Notes under the pieces: model-generated
Databases searched by the model: none
Told to the model about the DNA's origin: nothing
The model's input: only the letters and a program-made list of their open reading frames with translations
In this document: piece by piece, positions 47,676-56,297 of the stretch
How the letters are laid out: every line of letters starts with the position of its first letter
How positions within the stretch are numbered: the first letter of the stretch is position 1
Translations under genes and position numbers: made by a program
NCBI RefSeq assembly: GCF_007991275.1
Contig: NZ_BJYA01000004.1
Coordinates: 1 to 64,000 of the forward strand
DNA: 64,000 nucleotides
From: Alkalibacillus haloalkaliphilus
GTDB lineage: Bacteria > Bacillota > Bacilli > Bacillales > Alkalibacillaceae
Direction of reading: 5' to 3'

Positions 47676-50103
47676 TTACTCAGCTGTCAATATTAATTCT
47701 TCACCTGAATAGTCATCCATCCTCGTTTCATGATAATTTCCTTCTATCCAATTTTCAATTTGGTCATCATACCAATCACTACGATAATGACCTGTCTGAC
47801 CTGGCCCGACGATATGATAGCCAGCTTCAGGGTCATCCATATCCGTTACAAAACGCCAACTTGCACCGTGACTAACAATACCATCATCACCAAATGAAGC
47901 AGCCATAACCGTCACATTACTTCCATCGACAGGTTTTGGATCAATACTATTGAAGAAACGGTCTAGAAAGGCTGTACTTGATAACGGATGGGCAAAATAG
48001 ACCCGATGGAATTCTCCCCAATTCCAATCACCAACATTGGCACCTTGTATCTCAACGATCTCATCAACGGCTTTCGTAATCGCATCGTCCAATAACGCTT
48101 CTACTCCTCCCGTGACGTTCAATCCAATGAACTTCTTCTCCATCATAAGCACGCTGAATCAACTGATCAACATTTTGTCCACTTCCTTTAAACATTGACC
48201 GTACGTCTTCTGGAATATCTTCAGCAAACAGTACTTCCTCAACTGCACGAACTAATTGATGAAACACTAACGGACCTGCTAACTCACGGTCATCATACAA
48301 ATTCCACTCTAACATGACGTCTACTGCTTCTTGTTCAACATCAGATAGCTCAACCGCATCTAAAATATCAGTATAGATTGGAATGAAGTGTCTCGCTTGA
48401 AGGTTTTTCGTATCCATTTGTAACTCTTTCATATCTTCAGCCGTCAATTGCTCTCCTTCTTCTAAAACTTCATGAATTCGGTCATACCTATACGGCTGAG
48501 CCCAAACATTACTAATATGGTACGGATACTCATCTGAAACGACCTGGTTATTCGCCGTAGCGACAAAGCCTTTGTCAGGGTTTACAATAGTTGGCAACTC
48601 ATCATATGGAATATAATCATCTAAAGCAAACGTTGAATCCCACCCCGGCATTGGCAACAACGCATCATCAGGATGATCATAAATAGGAATTCTACCATTG
48701 GCCTTATAAGCAATTGTCCCATCATGACTGGCAAAGACAAAATTTTGAGCAGGTGCATGAAAGTCTTCTAACGCCTTCTCAAACTCTTCCCAATTCGACG
48801 CCCTATTCATTTGAAGTACTGCTGATAACTCTTTTGTCGCATCTAAAGCTGTCCACCTTAACGAAAAGACTGAACCATTTAAGTGCTCATCAGCTTCTTC
48901 TGCAAATTCAGAAACAACAGGACCATTGACCGTTTCAATCACCTCATAGTCAATTGGGTCTTCACCATCTACATAGATTGTCTCTTGTATTACATCAGCT
49001 TCATACCATTCGTCATCATATAAAAACTGATTTGGTTCGTCTTCATGTCTTCGTTCAATATAAAGTTGCTGAACATCTGGCCCGACATTCGTTACACCCC
49101 AAGCAATCTCTTCATTGTGACCTAAGATCACACCTGGAATACCAGCAAAAATAACACCGGACACATTATAATTCGGTGAGTCTAAATGAACTTGGTACCA
49201 AATAGACGGAGTCGCTAAATCTAGATGAGGATCATCAGCTAACAACGGCTTACCTGACTCTGTTTTACTACCATCAACAACCCAATTGTTACTCCCGTTA
49301 AACGGATGAGGTGTTTCTGCTTTCGTTAAACTCGCTGTAATATCAATATATTCTTCATCAGAAATGTTTGAAGAACCATTCTCTGGATATGTCGGAAACA
49401 GTTCAAGCGCTTCTTCCTCTTGAAAGTTGTGCATAGCATAATAGTTAAACGCTTGTCGCTCCCAATGACCACCTAAATCAAAGGCCATAAATTTTCCAAT
49501 GGTTAAAGAGTCAAGTGGTGTCCACTCTCGCATCTCACTTAAACCCATTAATGTGAATTCAACAGGCATACTATCTTCACTTTCAGCATGAGTGATATAC
49601 GCATTCACCCCTGCTGCATAAGCTTCTAGCGCCATTAATTCCTCCTCATCATATTCAGCTAACGACTTTTCAGCAGCTCTCCTTAAGCCAAGTGTTCTAA
49701 AATACTTGTCTGTATCAACAGCCATGTCACCCACTACTTCACTTAATTCACCTGAAGCTTGTCTTCGTGACATTTCCATTTGGAACAAACGGTCTTGTGC
49801 TGTGGCAAATCCTTGAGCAAAGAAGAGATCTTCATCAGTCTCCGCTTCAATATGCGGCACACCTTGTTCATCTCGAATAATCGAAACGTCGTGTGTCACC
49901 CCTTCAAATGATAACTCTTCTGAAACCTCCTCGGTGTAACTCGCTACAGCAATAGCTCCTTCAGTTTGTGGTAAAGATCTGTCTATGTAAGCGTTAACAT
50001 AAAAGAGTACGCCGACTACTGCAATTGTTAAGATTAATAAAACGATTAAACCCCACTTTACGAACTTTTTTCTAGATCGATTCGTTTTAATTGCCTCTCC
50101 CAT
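47676..50103 (-). pseudogene. Penicillin acylase family protein, frameshifted
   Basis: N-terminal anchor (about 14-34), alpha region, and the autocatalytic beta-chain start HPFNGSNNWVVDG with the Ser nucleophile, then LLADDPHL. The family is an Ntn hydrolase of about 800 aa. The reading frame breaks within GGGAGGAG (48104-48111): frame one runs HWIERHG then stops at 48064, while the expected continuation GVEALLDDAITKAV is in the next frame and ends normally at 47676 after HPLSSTAFLDRFF. One extra base (or two missing) explains it. Either a recent pseudogene, an assembly error or programmed shifting. RBS AAGGAGG. Confidence 0.8.
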
Positions 50104-50240
50104 GGTACAACCTCCTTTTTATTATAATAATATAAAAATTCTAAAAATTTAACACTTATATGTACTTTTTAACTTTTAATTTACGAACAGGATGAAAAAG
50201 CCTTATAATAAACGTTGGATTAATCGAATGAGGTGAACTT

Positions 50241-50894
50241 ATGGATGCAAAGAAAAAAGCATTAATAGCAGGACTAATTATTGTGTTCTTTTTACTAGTA
50301 GGTGTCTTCTATTTATCTTACTTAGGATTAACTGAAGATTCAGGTGAAGCTGAACAAGTAATAGAAGAAGCTGAACAATACCTGGATGAAAACTTCGATC
50401 AGCAAACTGAAGTAGTTGATACGCTGTTTGATAACACTGGAGTATATGAACAATTTCGTTATGCTGCGATTGTAGAGACTGAGGAACATGATCATTTTAG
50501 ATTTTTAGTATATTACCATAATCAATACGATGAATTTATGGATAGTTACGTAGCTGAAACTTGGGAATATGAATTAGAACAATTTCTAACGGCTGAACTA
50601 GAGGAACGTTTCGGAACAGATATGGTCTATGATATGTGGATTACTTACCCGAAAGATATTGGTCATCATTTAAATATTGACCGCAACGATATCCCTTCAC
50701 TACAAGGTCAGTCAGCTAAACCAGTTATTCGTGTAACATTAGATCGAGGACAAGAATCAGACGATGAAGACCATATGAAAGAAATAATTAGCTTAATGCG
50801 TTCAGAATTAGACATTCCAGGCGGCAGTTTCACACTAGGATTTAACGATAACGCTCTAATCTTTAGTGATCGAAATATTCGAGAAGAATTTTAA
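50241..50894 (+). CDS. Hypothetical membrane-anchored acidic protein
   Basis: 217 aa. One N-terminal helix (about 7-29), then an acidic extracytoplasmic domain (EQVIEEAEQYLDENFDQQTE and a C-terminal GGSFTLGFNDNALIFSD). No family recognised. GAGGTG lies 5 nt before the ATG. It is divergent from the acylase and monocistronic. Confidence 0.6.
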   Translation: MDAKKKALIAGLIIVFFLLVGVFYLSYLGLTEDSGEAEQVIEEAEQYLDENFDQQTEVVDTLFDNTGVYEQFRYAAIVETEEHDHFRFLVYYHNQYDEFMDSYVAETWEYELEQFLTAELEERFGTDMVYDMWITYPKDIGHHLNIDRNDIPSLQGQSAKPVIRVTLDRGQESDDEDHMKEIISLMRSELDIPGGSFTLGFNDNALIFSDRNIREEF

Positions 50895-50913
50895 TAATAG
50901 GTCAAAGTTTGGA

Positions 50914-51035
50914 AAAGTGTCGGACGAGACTTAGTTATTGTCGGACGACGTGCTTTTTTGTCGGACAACACGCCTTTAATGTCGGATGAAGTCTATTTAT
51001 TGTCGGACGAGACTGAGTTATTGCCGGACACACCC
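50914..51035. repeat. Six-unit, 20-21-bp tandem repeat array (TTGTCGGACGA family)
   Basis: Six imperfect copies of a GTCGGA core at 50919, 50940, 50960, 50981, 51002 and 51023 (GCCGGA in the last), each preceded by a T-rich head and followed by a variable tail. It lies between convergent genes. The same core appears as the last four units of the 63-kb array. Confidence 0.85.
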
Positions 51036-51058
51036 CTGTTAAAAATCAATGACCTAAG

Positions 51059-51096
51059 GACTTCAGCACAAGTTAAAACGCTGAAGTCTTTTTTTG
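51059..51096 (+). terminator. Terminator of the 50.2-kb gene
   Basis: GACTTCAGC paired with GCTGAAGTC, 12-nt loop, then TTTTTTT. It lies beyond the repeat array, so the array would be transcribed as a 3' untranslated region. Confidence 0.8.
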
Positions 51097-51109
51097 CCTT
51101 ATAAAACAT

Positions 51110-51146
51110 AAAAAAAGCAGTCTAATTTTAATCAATCAGACTACTT
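51110..51146 (-). terminator. Terminator of the glutathione peroxidase gene
   Basis: Imperfect stem around AGCAGTCTA/TCAGACTACT with a run of T residues on the minus strand. Confidence 0.6.
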
Positions 51147-51159
51147 CACTCAATAATTT

Positions 51160-51642
51160 TCATTTTTTTATTAAATTAATAAGATCACTTTCAATTTTAG
51201 CTGGTGTTGTTTGTGGTGGGTAACGTCGTATGACTTTGCCGTCTTGGTCAACTAAAAACTTCGTAAAGTTCCACTTAATTTCGCCACCTAAAAAGCCTTT
51301 TTTCTCACTCGTTAAAAATTGGAACAAATTGCTCTGATCATCCCCTTTAACGTCAACTTTTTTATAAATTGGAAATGTAACACCGTAGTTCAATTTACAA
51401 AAGCTTTCAATTTCACCTTGTTCACTAAATTCTTGGTTCATAAATTGATCACATGGAAACCCTAATATCTCGAAACCGTCATTCTCGTATTTTTCATAAA
51501 GGTGTTGTAAACCTTCAAACTGTGATGTAAATCCGCATTTGCTAGCCGTATTAACAATTAGAAGGACTTTCCCTTCATAATCCATCATTGATTGCTGGCT
51601 TCCGTTACTTTGTTCCACGTCGATCTTATACAGTTCGCTCAA
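51160..51642 (-). CDS. Glutathione peroxidase-family thiol peroxidase
   Basis: 160 aa. Peroxidatic Cys in NTASKCGFTSQF, FPCDQF with the second Cys, and the catalytic Trp/Asn in KWNFTKFL. Bacterial Cys-type members usually use thioredoxin rather than glutathione. TTG start with GGGAGG 7 nt upstream. Cytoplasmic defence against lipid or organic peroxides, alongside ykuU. Confidence 0.92.
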   Translation of the reverse strand: MSELYKIDVEQSNGSQQSMMDYEGKVLLIVNTASKCGFTSQFEGLQHLYEKYENDGFEILGFPCDQFMNQEFSEQGEIESFCKLNYGVTFPIYKKVDVKGDDQSNLFQFLTSEKKGFLGGEIKWNFTKFLVDQDGKVIRRYPPQTTPAKIESDLINLIKK

Positions 51643-51661
51643 AAAGATACCTCCCCCAACA

Positions 51662-51778
51662 TTATTTGTTACAAGATGAACATACCAATTGTCCGTTCAC
51701 ATGTTCACCGTCCAAAAATCCATGATCACAGTAAACTTTTCGATCACATTTAGAACAATACCCAACAAACTCAACCAT
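51662..51778 (-). CDS. 38-aa zinc-finger-like protein
   Basis: 38 codons with two CxxC pairs: CSKCDRKVYC and VCSSC. A minimal treble-clef or zinc-ribbon layout. Ribosome site GAAAGAG 7 nt before the ATG. Just upstream of the glutathione peroxidase gene on the same strand (20 bp), so possibly cotranscribed. No family assigned. Confidence 0.6.
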   Translation of the reverse strand: MVEFVGYCSKCDRKVYCDHGFLDGEHVNGQLVCSSCNK

Positions 51779-51930
51779 TTAAACACTCTTTCATAGTTTC
51801 TTTTATAAAATACTTATAACAGACATCTATAAACATTACTAGTAAAACGAAATAATTAACAGTTTTTCAAATTGCCTTCAATCATATATAATATAGTTAT
51901 AAATAATTTTGTTTCAGGCAGGTGATTATA

Positions 51931-52074
51931 GTGAGTCTGAAATCGAGCATCTATAAGTTTTTACGCATCTGGAACGATGTCAGTGCCGTTCGAAAAGGCC
52001 GAGTTGGGCGCCGCGTCGGTCGTCGTGTTGCTGGTCGTACAACAGGTAAAGCATTTCGTAAGCTATTTAAATAG
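51931..52074 (+). CDS. 47-aa Arg/Lys-rich small protein
   Basis: 47 codons: MSLKSSIYKFLRIWNDVSAV then RKGRVGRRVGRRVAGRTTGK and a short FRKLFK tail. I recall similar short basic proteins in other Bacillaceae but no function. GTG start with GCAGGTG 7 nt upstream, closed by a strong hairpin terminator. The RxGRR pattern could bind nucleic acid or phosphate-rich surfaces. Confidence 0.65.
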   Translation: MSLKSSIYKFLRIWNDVSAVRKGRVGRRVGRRVAGRTTGKAFRKLFK

Positions 52075-52091
52075 AATATGAGCCCTAACTA

Positions 52092-52128
52092 AAACTTGGA
52101 CTAGATGAGCTAGTCCAAGTTTATTTTT
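52092..52128. terminator. Bidirectional terminator after the 47-aa gene
   Basis: Perfect 13-bp stem (52092-52104 with 52110-52122), 5-nt loop, ATTTTTCTT tail on the plus strand; overlaps the stop codon of the convergent gene. Confidence 0.9.
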
Positions 52129-52681
52129 CTTCCTTTTTGACTAATTTTAAATCAACTTCATCCTCAACATCTTCACGTTCAATAAATTGTTTAAATAGCT
52201 GGTGTACTTCGTTTGTGTCACCACTACCATACACTTCACCATTAACGTATAGCTCAAATAGTGTTGCTGTCTCTTTAGGTTCTGGTTGTTCTGTATTGAT
52301 GTCACAAGCTTTGCACTTTTTATAAAGTATTGAGTCAGCTTCTTCTTCCCAGTCACCTTGAGTTAAATAGTGACAATACCCATTAGCATCAGCATCTTCG
52401 TTAAAGTTAATATCCCAAAATGGGCAAGTACCATTTTCATCATAACAGTTCGTGCCTTGAGGAATGAACCGTTCAGGGTATAACCTTTTCTCTTCATAGT
52501 CAAAAGCTTGCTTAATTTCGTCTTCTGTTAAATAATCAAAATCACGAATGACGACTTTAAGATCACCATATTGATACAAATGCCGTGGCTCTACGTTTGT
52601 ACTCTTTACATAAACTTTCTCTTTGCCGTATAGTTCTTTTTTCTTCTCTAAATATTCATATCTATGTATAAAATCCTTCAA
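52121..52681 (-). CDS. Hypothetical protein with Cys-rich centre
   Basis: 186 aa, soluble and acidic. The middle (about 78-127) has five Cys: NCYDENGTCPFW, GYCHYL and KKCKAC, suggesting a metal or disulfide site. The C-terminal part FELYVNGEVYGSGDTNEVHQ resembles a small alpha/beta domain. No family recognised. TTG start after AGAGGGGG. Confidence 0.6.
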   Translation of the reverse strand: MKDFIHRYEYLEKKKELYGKEKVYVKSTNVEPRHLYQYGDLKVVIRDFDYLTEDEIKQAFDYEEKRLYPERFIPQGTNCYDENGTCPFWDINFNEDADANGYCHYLTQGDWEEEADSILYKKCKACDINTEQPEPKETATLFELYVNGEVYGSGDTNEVHQLFKQFIEREDVEDEVDLKLVKKEEK

Positions 52682-52777
52682 GCTAATCCCCCTCTACCTA
52701 AACAAGAATTCTCAATCTTCTATCTACTATATTATTATAATAGAGACAAGATGTACAAACATGTCTATTAAAAAAGA

Positions 52778-52812
52778 AAAACTTGCCTGTCTTATGACAC
52801 AAGCAAGTTTAA
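52778..52812 (-). terminator. Terminator of the first PepSY gene
   Basis: Imperfect stem AAACTTGCCTGTC with GACACAAGCAAGTTT and a TTTTTC tail on the minus strand. Confidence 0.65.
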
Positions 52813-53366
52813 CTTACATTTAAAACAACACCAGAAACAGCATCAACACTTACGTCATACTCATGACCCCCGTACTCGATTACTACTAAGTAGATTAAGT
52901 CACCCTTCTCTTCTACTAAGTCTGCTTGAACTGGATTACCGTTTACTGTCTCTAATGCTAGTTCGATCGCATCTAACTTTTCAATTGTTGTTTGGACATA
53001 TTTTTTAGCTTCCTCAATACTAATAGACTGCACACTATTTACTCGTTGCTTATCAATTGAGACAACTTTACCACTTACGCCATCAACCGTTAAATCATAA
53101 ATATAATTGCCTTGTGATACGGTAATCTCAAATTGCTCTTGTCCATTTAACTCTAGGTTTTCAATTGTCCCTTCAACTTGTTCATAGACGATTTGTTGTA
53201 ATTCATTATGTCCGATTAATTTTGTCGCATCTAACATCACATTCGCCTCCGCATCCGTTTTTGCTTCTGAATATGGTTGTTCTTTCGTTTCAACTGTCGA
53301 AAAACCGAAAAAGCTTCCTAAGACGAATGTGCCTGCAAATGTGCTATAAAAGATTTTTTTACGCAT
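52809..53366 (-). CDS. Secreted PepSY-domain protein
   Basis: 185 aa. Signal peptide (MRKKIFYSTFAGTFVLGSFF), then two PepSY modules (about 55-110 and 118-185; YDLTVDGVSGKVVSID and YDVSVDAVSGVVLNVS). PepSY domains bind or inhibit peptidases and resemble B. subtilis YkoI, encoded with the YkoGH two-component system. ATG 53366 follows TGGAGGA by 5 nt. Upstream lies a TTTTAAT direct repeat like that before the second PepSY gene. Confidence 0.8.
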   Translation of the reverse strand: MRKKIFYSTFAGTFVLGSFFGFSTVETKEQPYSEAKTDAEANVMLDATKLIGHNELQQIVYEQVEGTIENLELNGQEQFEITVSQGNYIYDLTVDGVSGKVVSIDKQRVNSVQSISIEEAKKYVQTTIEKLDAIELALETVNGNPVQADLVEEKGDLIYLVVIEYGGHEYDVSVDAVSGVVLNVS

Positions 53367-53447
53367 ATAATTCCTCCAACGATGACTCGTTTTCAACTCT
53401 ACAATGACTAGTCTAATCAACGAACATGAGAAAAAGGAGATAACAAC

Positions 53448-53465
53448 ATTAAAAAAAGATTAAAA
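53448..53465. promoter_or_regulatory. Direct-repeat box (7-4-7), putative response-regulator site
   Basis: ATTAAAA-N4-ATTAAAA (53448-53454, 53459-53465), read TTTTAAT-N4-TTTTAAT on the minus strand. It ends 2 bp before the -35 of the plus-strand gene and lies about 80 bp upstream of the minus-strand PepSY start. The same arrangement recurs at 54940-54957. Confidence 0.5.
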
Positions 53466-53466
53466 T

Positions 53467-53495
53467 TTGTCCGAAAATTTATGATAAAATATGAT
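53467..53495 (+). promoter_or_regulatory. Sigma-A promoter of the 53.5-kb gene
   Basis: -35 TTGTCC (53467-53472), 17-bp spacer, -10 TATGAT (53490-53495). Confidence 0.65.
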
Positions 53496-53533
53496 TAACT
53501 AACTAAAAGATCTAGTACAAGGGGGAGTTATCG

Positions 53534-54019
53534 TTGGATACTAAAAAGACATTAATTATTTCGATTATCGCAGGACTTCTAGTAATCGTCCTATTTATGG
53601 TCGTTTACTCAGAACCAGAGCCTGAAGCTCAATCATTTGACGAAGTCTTCTTAAATCAATTAGACGATGTTGAGGAGATCAATATTTTAAGCGGGAGTGG
53701 CGCTGAAGGTTCACAAGAAGTACAAGTAGAAGATTCTGATGTTATTTCACAAATTTTAGATGACTTTTCGGACATTGAGATTAGACGAACTGATTCAAGG
53801 GTTGACGCCTCAAGTTACATTATTTCTTTTGATAACTATATTATTGAAATGTCTGAGGATGCTGTCATGTTCTTCACTGAAGACGGTGTTGCTGCTTATG
53901 AAATTGTTAGCGACTCTAATCATCTTGAGACGATTGAAAATGATCTCGAATGGGAAGAAGTTGATTTAGAAGATCTTGAAGATGGAATGGAAGAAGACAT
54001 AGAAGAAGAGGAAGAATAA
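53534..54019 (+). CDS. Hypothetical membrane-anchored acidic protein
   Basis: 161 aa. One N-terminal helix (about 5-25), a beta-rich domain (INILSGSGAEGSQEVQVEDSD, YIISFDNYIIEM) and a tail that is almost all Glu/Asp. No family recognised. TTG start with GGGGGAG 6 nt upstream. The last 16 coding bases pair perfectly with the end of the convergent PepSY gene. Confidence 0.6.
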   Translation: MDTKKTLIISIIAGLLVIVLFMVVYSEPEPEAQSFDEVFLNQLDDVEEINILSGSGAEGSQEVQVEDSDVISQILDDFSDIEIRRTDSRVDASSYIISFDNYIIEMSEDAVMFFTEDGVAAYEIVSDSNHLETIENDLEWEEVDLEDLEDGMEEDIEEEEE

Positions 54020-54038
54020 ATCATTCTTCCTCTTCTTC
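54002..54038. repeat. 16-bp inverted repeat formed by two convergent gene ends
   Basis: Perfect 16-bp arms (54002-54017 and 54023-54038) around a 5-nt loop containing both stop codons. Each arm encodes a Glu-rich C-terminus. It could terminate both transcripts although no long T tract follows. Confidence 0.75.
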
Positions 54039-54860
54039 ATTTTCCTCACCATCATTTTCTTCTTCACGTTCTTCCCAAGCAACTGAATGAATCTCTCCTG
54101 AAAAGGCGTTAACTTGAGCAATTGCTTGCTCTTCTTCATTAAGAATGACTGTCATAAAGTAATATAAACTACCTTCAATTTCACGAAGCTCAACGTAGGT
54201 CACGTCCCCTTCAATTTCACTTAAGACAATTTCAACCGCTTCTTCTTCTGAGACGACTGTGTCTGGTGTTTTAGCTTCAGATTGTAAAGAGACTACAGTT
54301 CCTTCATACGCATCAATCATCATTTCATATACCATTTCGTCATCTTCAATAATTAACTGATAATATGGCTCATCTTCATCAATTAAGTTAAGTTCGGTAA
54401 CGTTACCTTCTTGTTCATTTAATGCGATCGATGTTATTTCATCGTAAGATAAGATCGTTGGTTCATCTTCTTCAGTAGGTTCATCCATTTCCTCTGTAAT
54501 TTCATTTTCTTCGACTTCTTCAGATTGATTTTCGTCTACTTCTGTTTCTGGTTGTAACTCTACTTCATCTTCATATTCGTAAGCTTCTTCACGCGTTAAC
54601 TGTTCAACGTGACCTCGTTGCTTCTCAACAGCAACACGATAAACACCCGTTTTTAATTCAACTTCAAATTCATAATGTGACGCCGTTTCACGTATGCCTT
54701 TAATTTCACCAGCAAACCGTTCATTTACATGCTGCTCTGCTTCTTCACGTGACAGTTGTTCAGCTGAAGCTGGAGAAAAAATAAATTGTTGGGCTATGAC
54801 GAATATGAAAATGGTTAATACGAAACCACCTACTAACCAAACGACCTGTCTTCGTTTCAT
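54021..54860 (-). CDS. Membrane-anchored PepSY-domain protein with acidic tail
   Basis: 279 aa. N-terminal helix (about 7-28), a first PepSY-like module (30-85), a Glu-rich linker (90-135), two more PepSY-like modules (135-200, 205-265) and a poly-Glu tail. Likely an extracytoplasmic partner of the adjacent two-component system, as YkoI is in B. subtilis. ATG 54860 is 9 nt after AAGG. A -10 TATAGT (54924-54929) and direct-repeat box upstream suggest its own regulated promoter. Confidence 0.8.
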   Translation of the reverse strand: MKRRQVVWLVGGFVLTIFIFVIAQQFIFSPASAEQLSREEAEQHVNERFAGEIKGIRETASHYEFEVELKTGVYRVAVEKQRGHVEQLTREEAYEYEDEVELQPETEVDENQSEEVEENEITEEMDEPTEEDEPTILSYDEITSIALNEQEGNVTELNLIDEDEPYYQLIIEDDEMVYEMMIDAYEGTVVSLQSEAKTPDTVVSEEEAVEIVLSEIEGDVTYVELREIEGSLYYFMTVILNEEEQAIAQVNAFSGEIHSVAWEEREEENDGEENEEEEE

Positions 54861-54923
54861 GTTAATCATCCTTAATGTGTAAAAATACCTTCAAAAACTA
54901 TAAATCGAATAATTGTTACAATC

Positions 54924-54957
54924 ACTATACCGTATAAAGATTAAAATTTAATTAAAA
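54924..54957 (-). promoter_or_regulatory. Promoter with direct-repeat box of the second PepSY gene
   Basis: Minus strand TTTTAAT-N4-TTTTAAT (54940-54957), then 10 bp, then -10 TATAGT (54924-54929). The boxes occupy the -35 position, as expected for an activating OmpR-family regulator; there is no good -35 hexamer. Confidence 0.5.
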
Positions 54958-54962
54958 CACGT

Positions 54963-56297
54963 TTAAAAATACAACTTAATTGTCGTACCTTGGCCTTCTA
55001 TACTCGTTAATCGTAAATCAATATTCAAAGCATCAGTAATTTCTTTTGCCAGTGTGAGACCTAAGCCGCTTCCACCTGTCTGTCGATTTCTTGCTTCATC
55101 CACGCGGTAAAAACGTTCAAACACTCTTGATTGATGTGATTCTGGTATGCCAACACCATAATCTTGAATCGTAATTACAGGTTTCTGTTCACCAGACAAC
55201 ATGAGATCAACTGGTGCTTCACTATACTTCAACGCATTATCTAACAAAATGTATAACAGTTGTGTTAACTTTTGTTCATCTGTTTGAATTTTAAATGACT
55301 TGTTAGCATCGACTTTAATTTCACGATGATAGCCTTGTGACAAATGTTCGCTAATAGTTGGTAATAGATCTTTTAAATCAACCTCATCAGAACGAATTTG
55401 CCAATCTTGATCGCGTTTAGCTAGTAACAGCAATTGTTCTGTTAAATCTTTCATGCGGGTAGACTCAGATGCAATAGCTTCAATTGCCTCTTCAACAACT
55501 TCTGGTCGTTCAAGCCCCCGTCTCTTAACTAAATTAGCGTAAGACTCAATCACAGTAATTGGTGTTCTCAGTTCATGAGAAGCATTTGAAACGAACTGTT
55601 CTTGTTTTTCATAATGCTCTTGAAGTAACGCGATCATATCGTTAAACGTTTCTGTCATCGTGTATAGTTCATCTTTCGACTGACGCTTAAGCGGAATTTG
55701 CTTAAACGTTTGACTTTCTTTAATATCATTCATCGTTTGAATCAGTGATTGAATAGGCCCTAAGATTAAATCAGCCAAAAGCTTGCCCGAGACAACAACT
55801 GGAACAACCCCAATTAACACAACAAACAATAAGACGAGCTGTAAATTGTTTAACGTTTCTTCAATGTGTGATAAATTCTCGATCACTTGCACGTAAACAA
55901 CTTGTCCATCTTGCCAAATCATCGGTTCTTGGACGATCGCTAACGTTTGATCATCTTGAAAAAGTTGAACGAAACGCCCACGCTGCTCTGGCATCGACAC
56001 ATCAAATAACGTCATTTGTTCCCCTGATGTAACCGACGTCATCATATTATAATCTGAATCAAGCACGCGAATTGAACCATTAGAAGGCACATAAGCACGA
56101 AGCAAATCGTCCACTGGAATATTGGCATCGACATCTGTTAAGTTGGTAACCATATTTGAAGCTTCCACTTCAAGCCGATCTAACTCACGTTCATAAGTGT
56201 GATCTGCAAACAAATAATAAATCGCACCCGCAAATGCAATTAACAGTAATATAAATAACCCTGTCGTATAGACGAATATTTTATTTCTTAGCTTCAT
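54963..56297 (-). CDS. Sensor histidine kinase (YkoH-like)
   Basis: 444 aa. Two membrane helices (about 8-28 and 155-175) flank an extracytoplasmic sensor, followed by HAMP, HisKA (ASHELRTPITV phospho-His) and HATPase with N box DNALKYSE, DYGVGIP and GGSGLGLTLAKEI. The ATG at 56297 lies within the end of the regulator gene (overlap about 17 bp) behind AAGGA. With downstream PepSY genes the locus resembles ykoGHI. Confidence 0.9.
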   Translation of the reverse strand: MKLRNKIFVYTTGLFILLLIAFAGAIYYLFADHTYERELDRLEVEASNMVTNLTDVDANIPVDDLLRAYVPSNGSIRVLDSDYNMMTSVTSGEQMTLFDVSMPEQRGRFVQLFQDDQTLAIVQEPMIWQDGQVVYVQVIENLSHIEETLNNLQLVLLFVVLIGVVPVVVSGKLLADLILGPIQSLIQTMNDIKESQTFKQIPLKRQSKDELYTMTETFNDMIALLQEHYEKQEQFVSNASHELRTPITVIESYANLVKRRGLERPEVVEEAIEAIASESTRMKDLTEQLLLLAKRDQDWQIRSDEVDLKDLLPTISEHLSQGYHREIKVDANKSFKIQTDEQKLTQLLYILLDNALKYSEAPVDLMLSGEQKPVITIQDYGVGIPESHQSRVFERFYRVDEARNRQTGGSGLGLTLAKEITDALNIDLRLTSIEGQGTTIKLYF

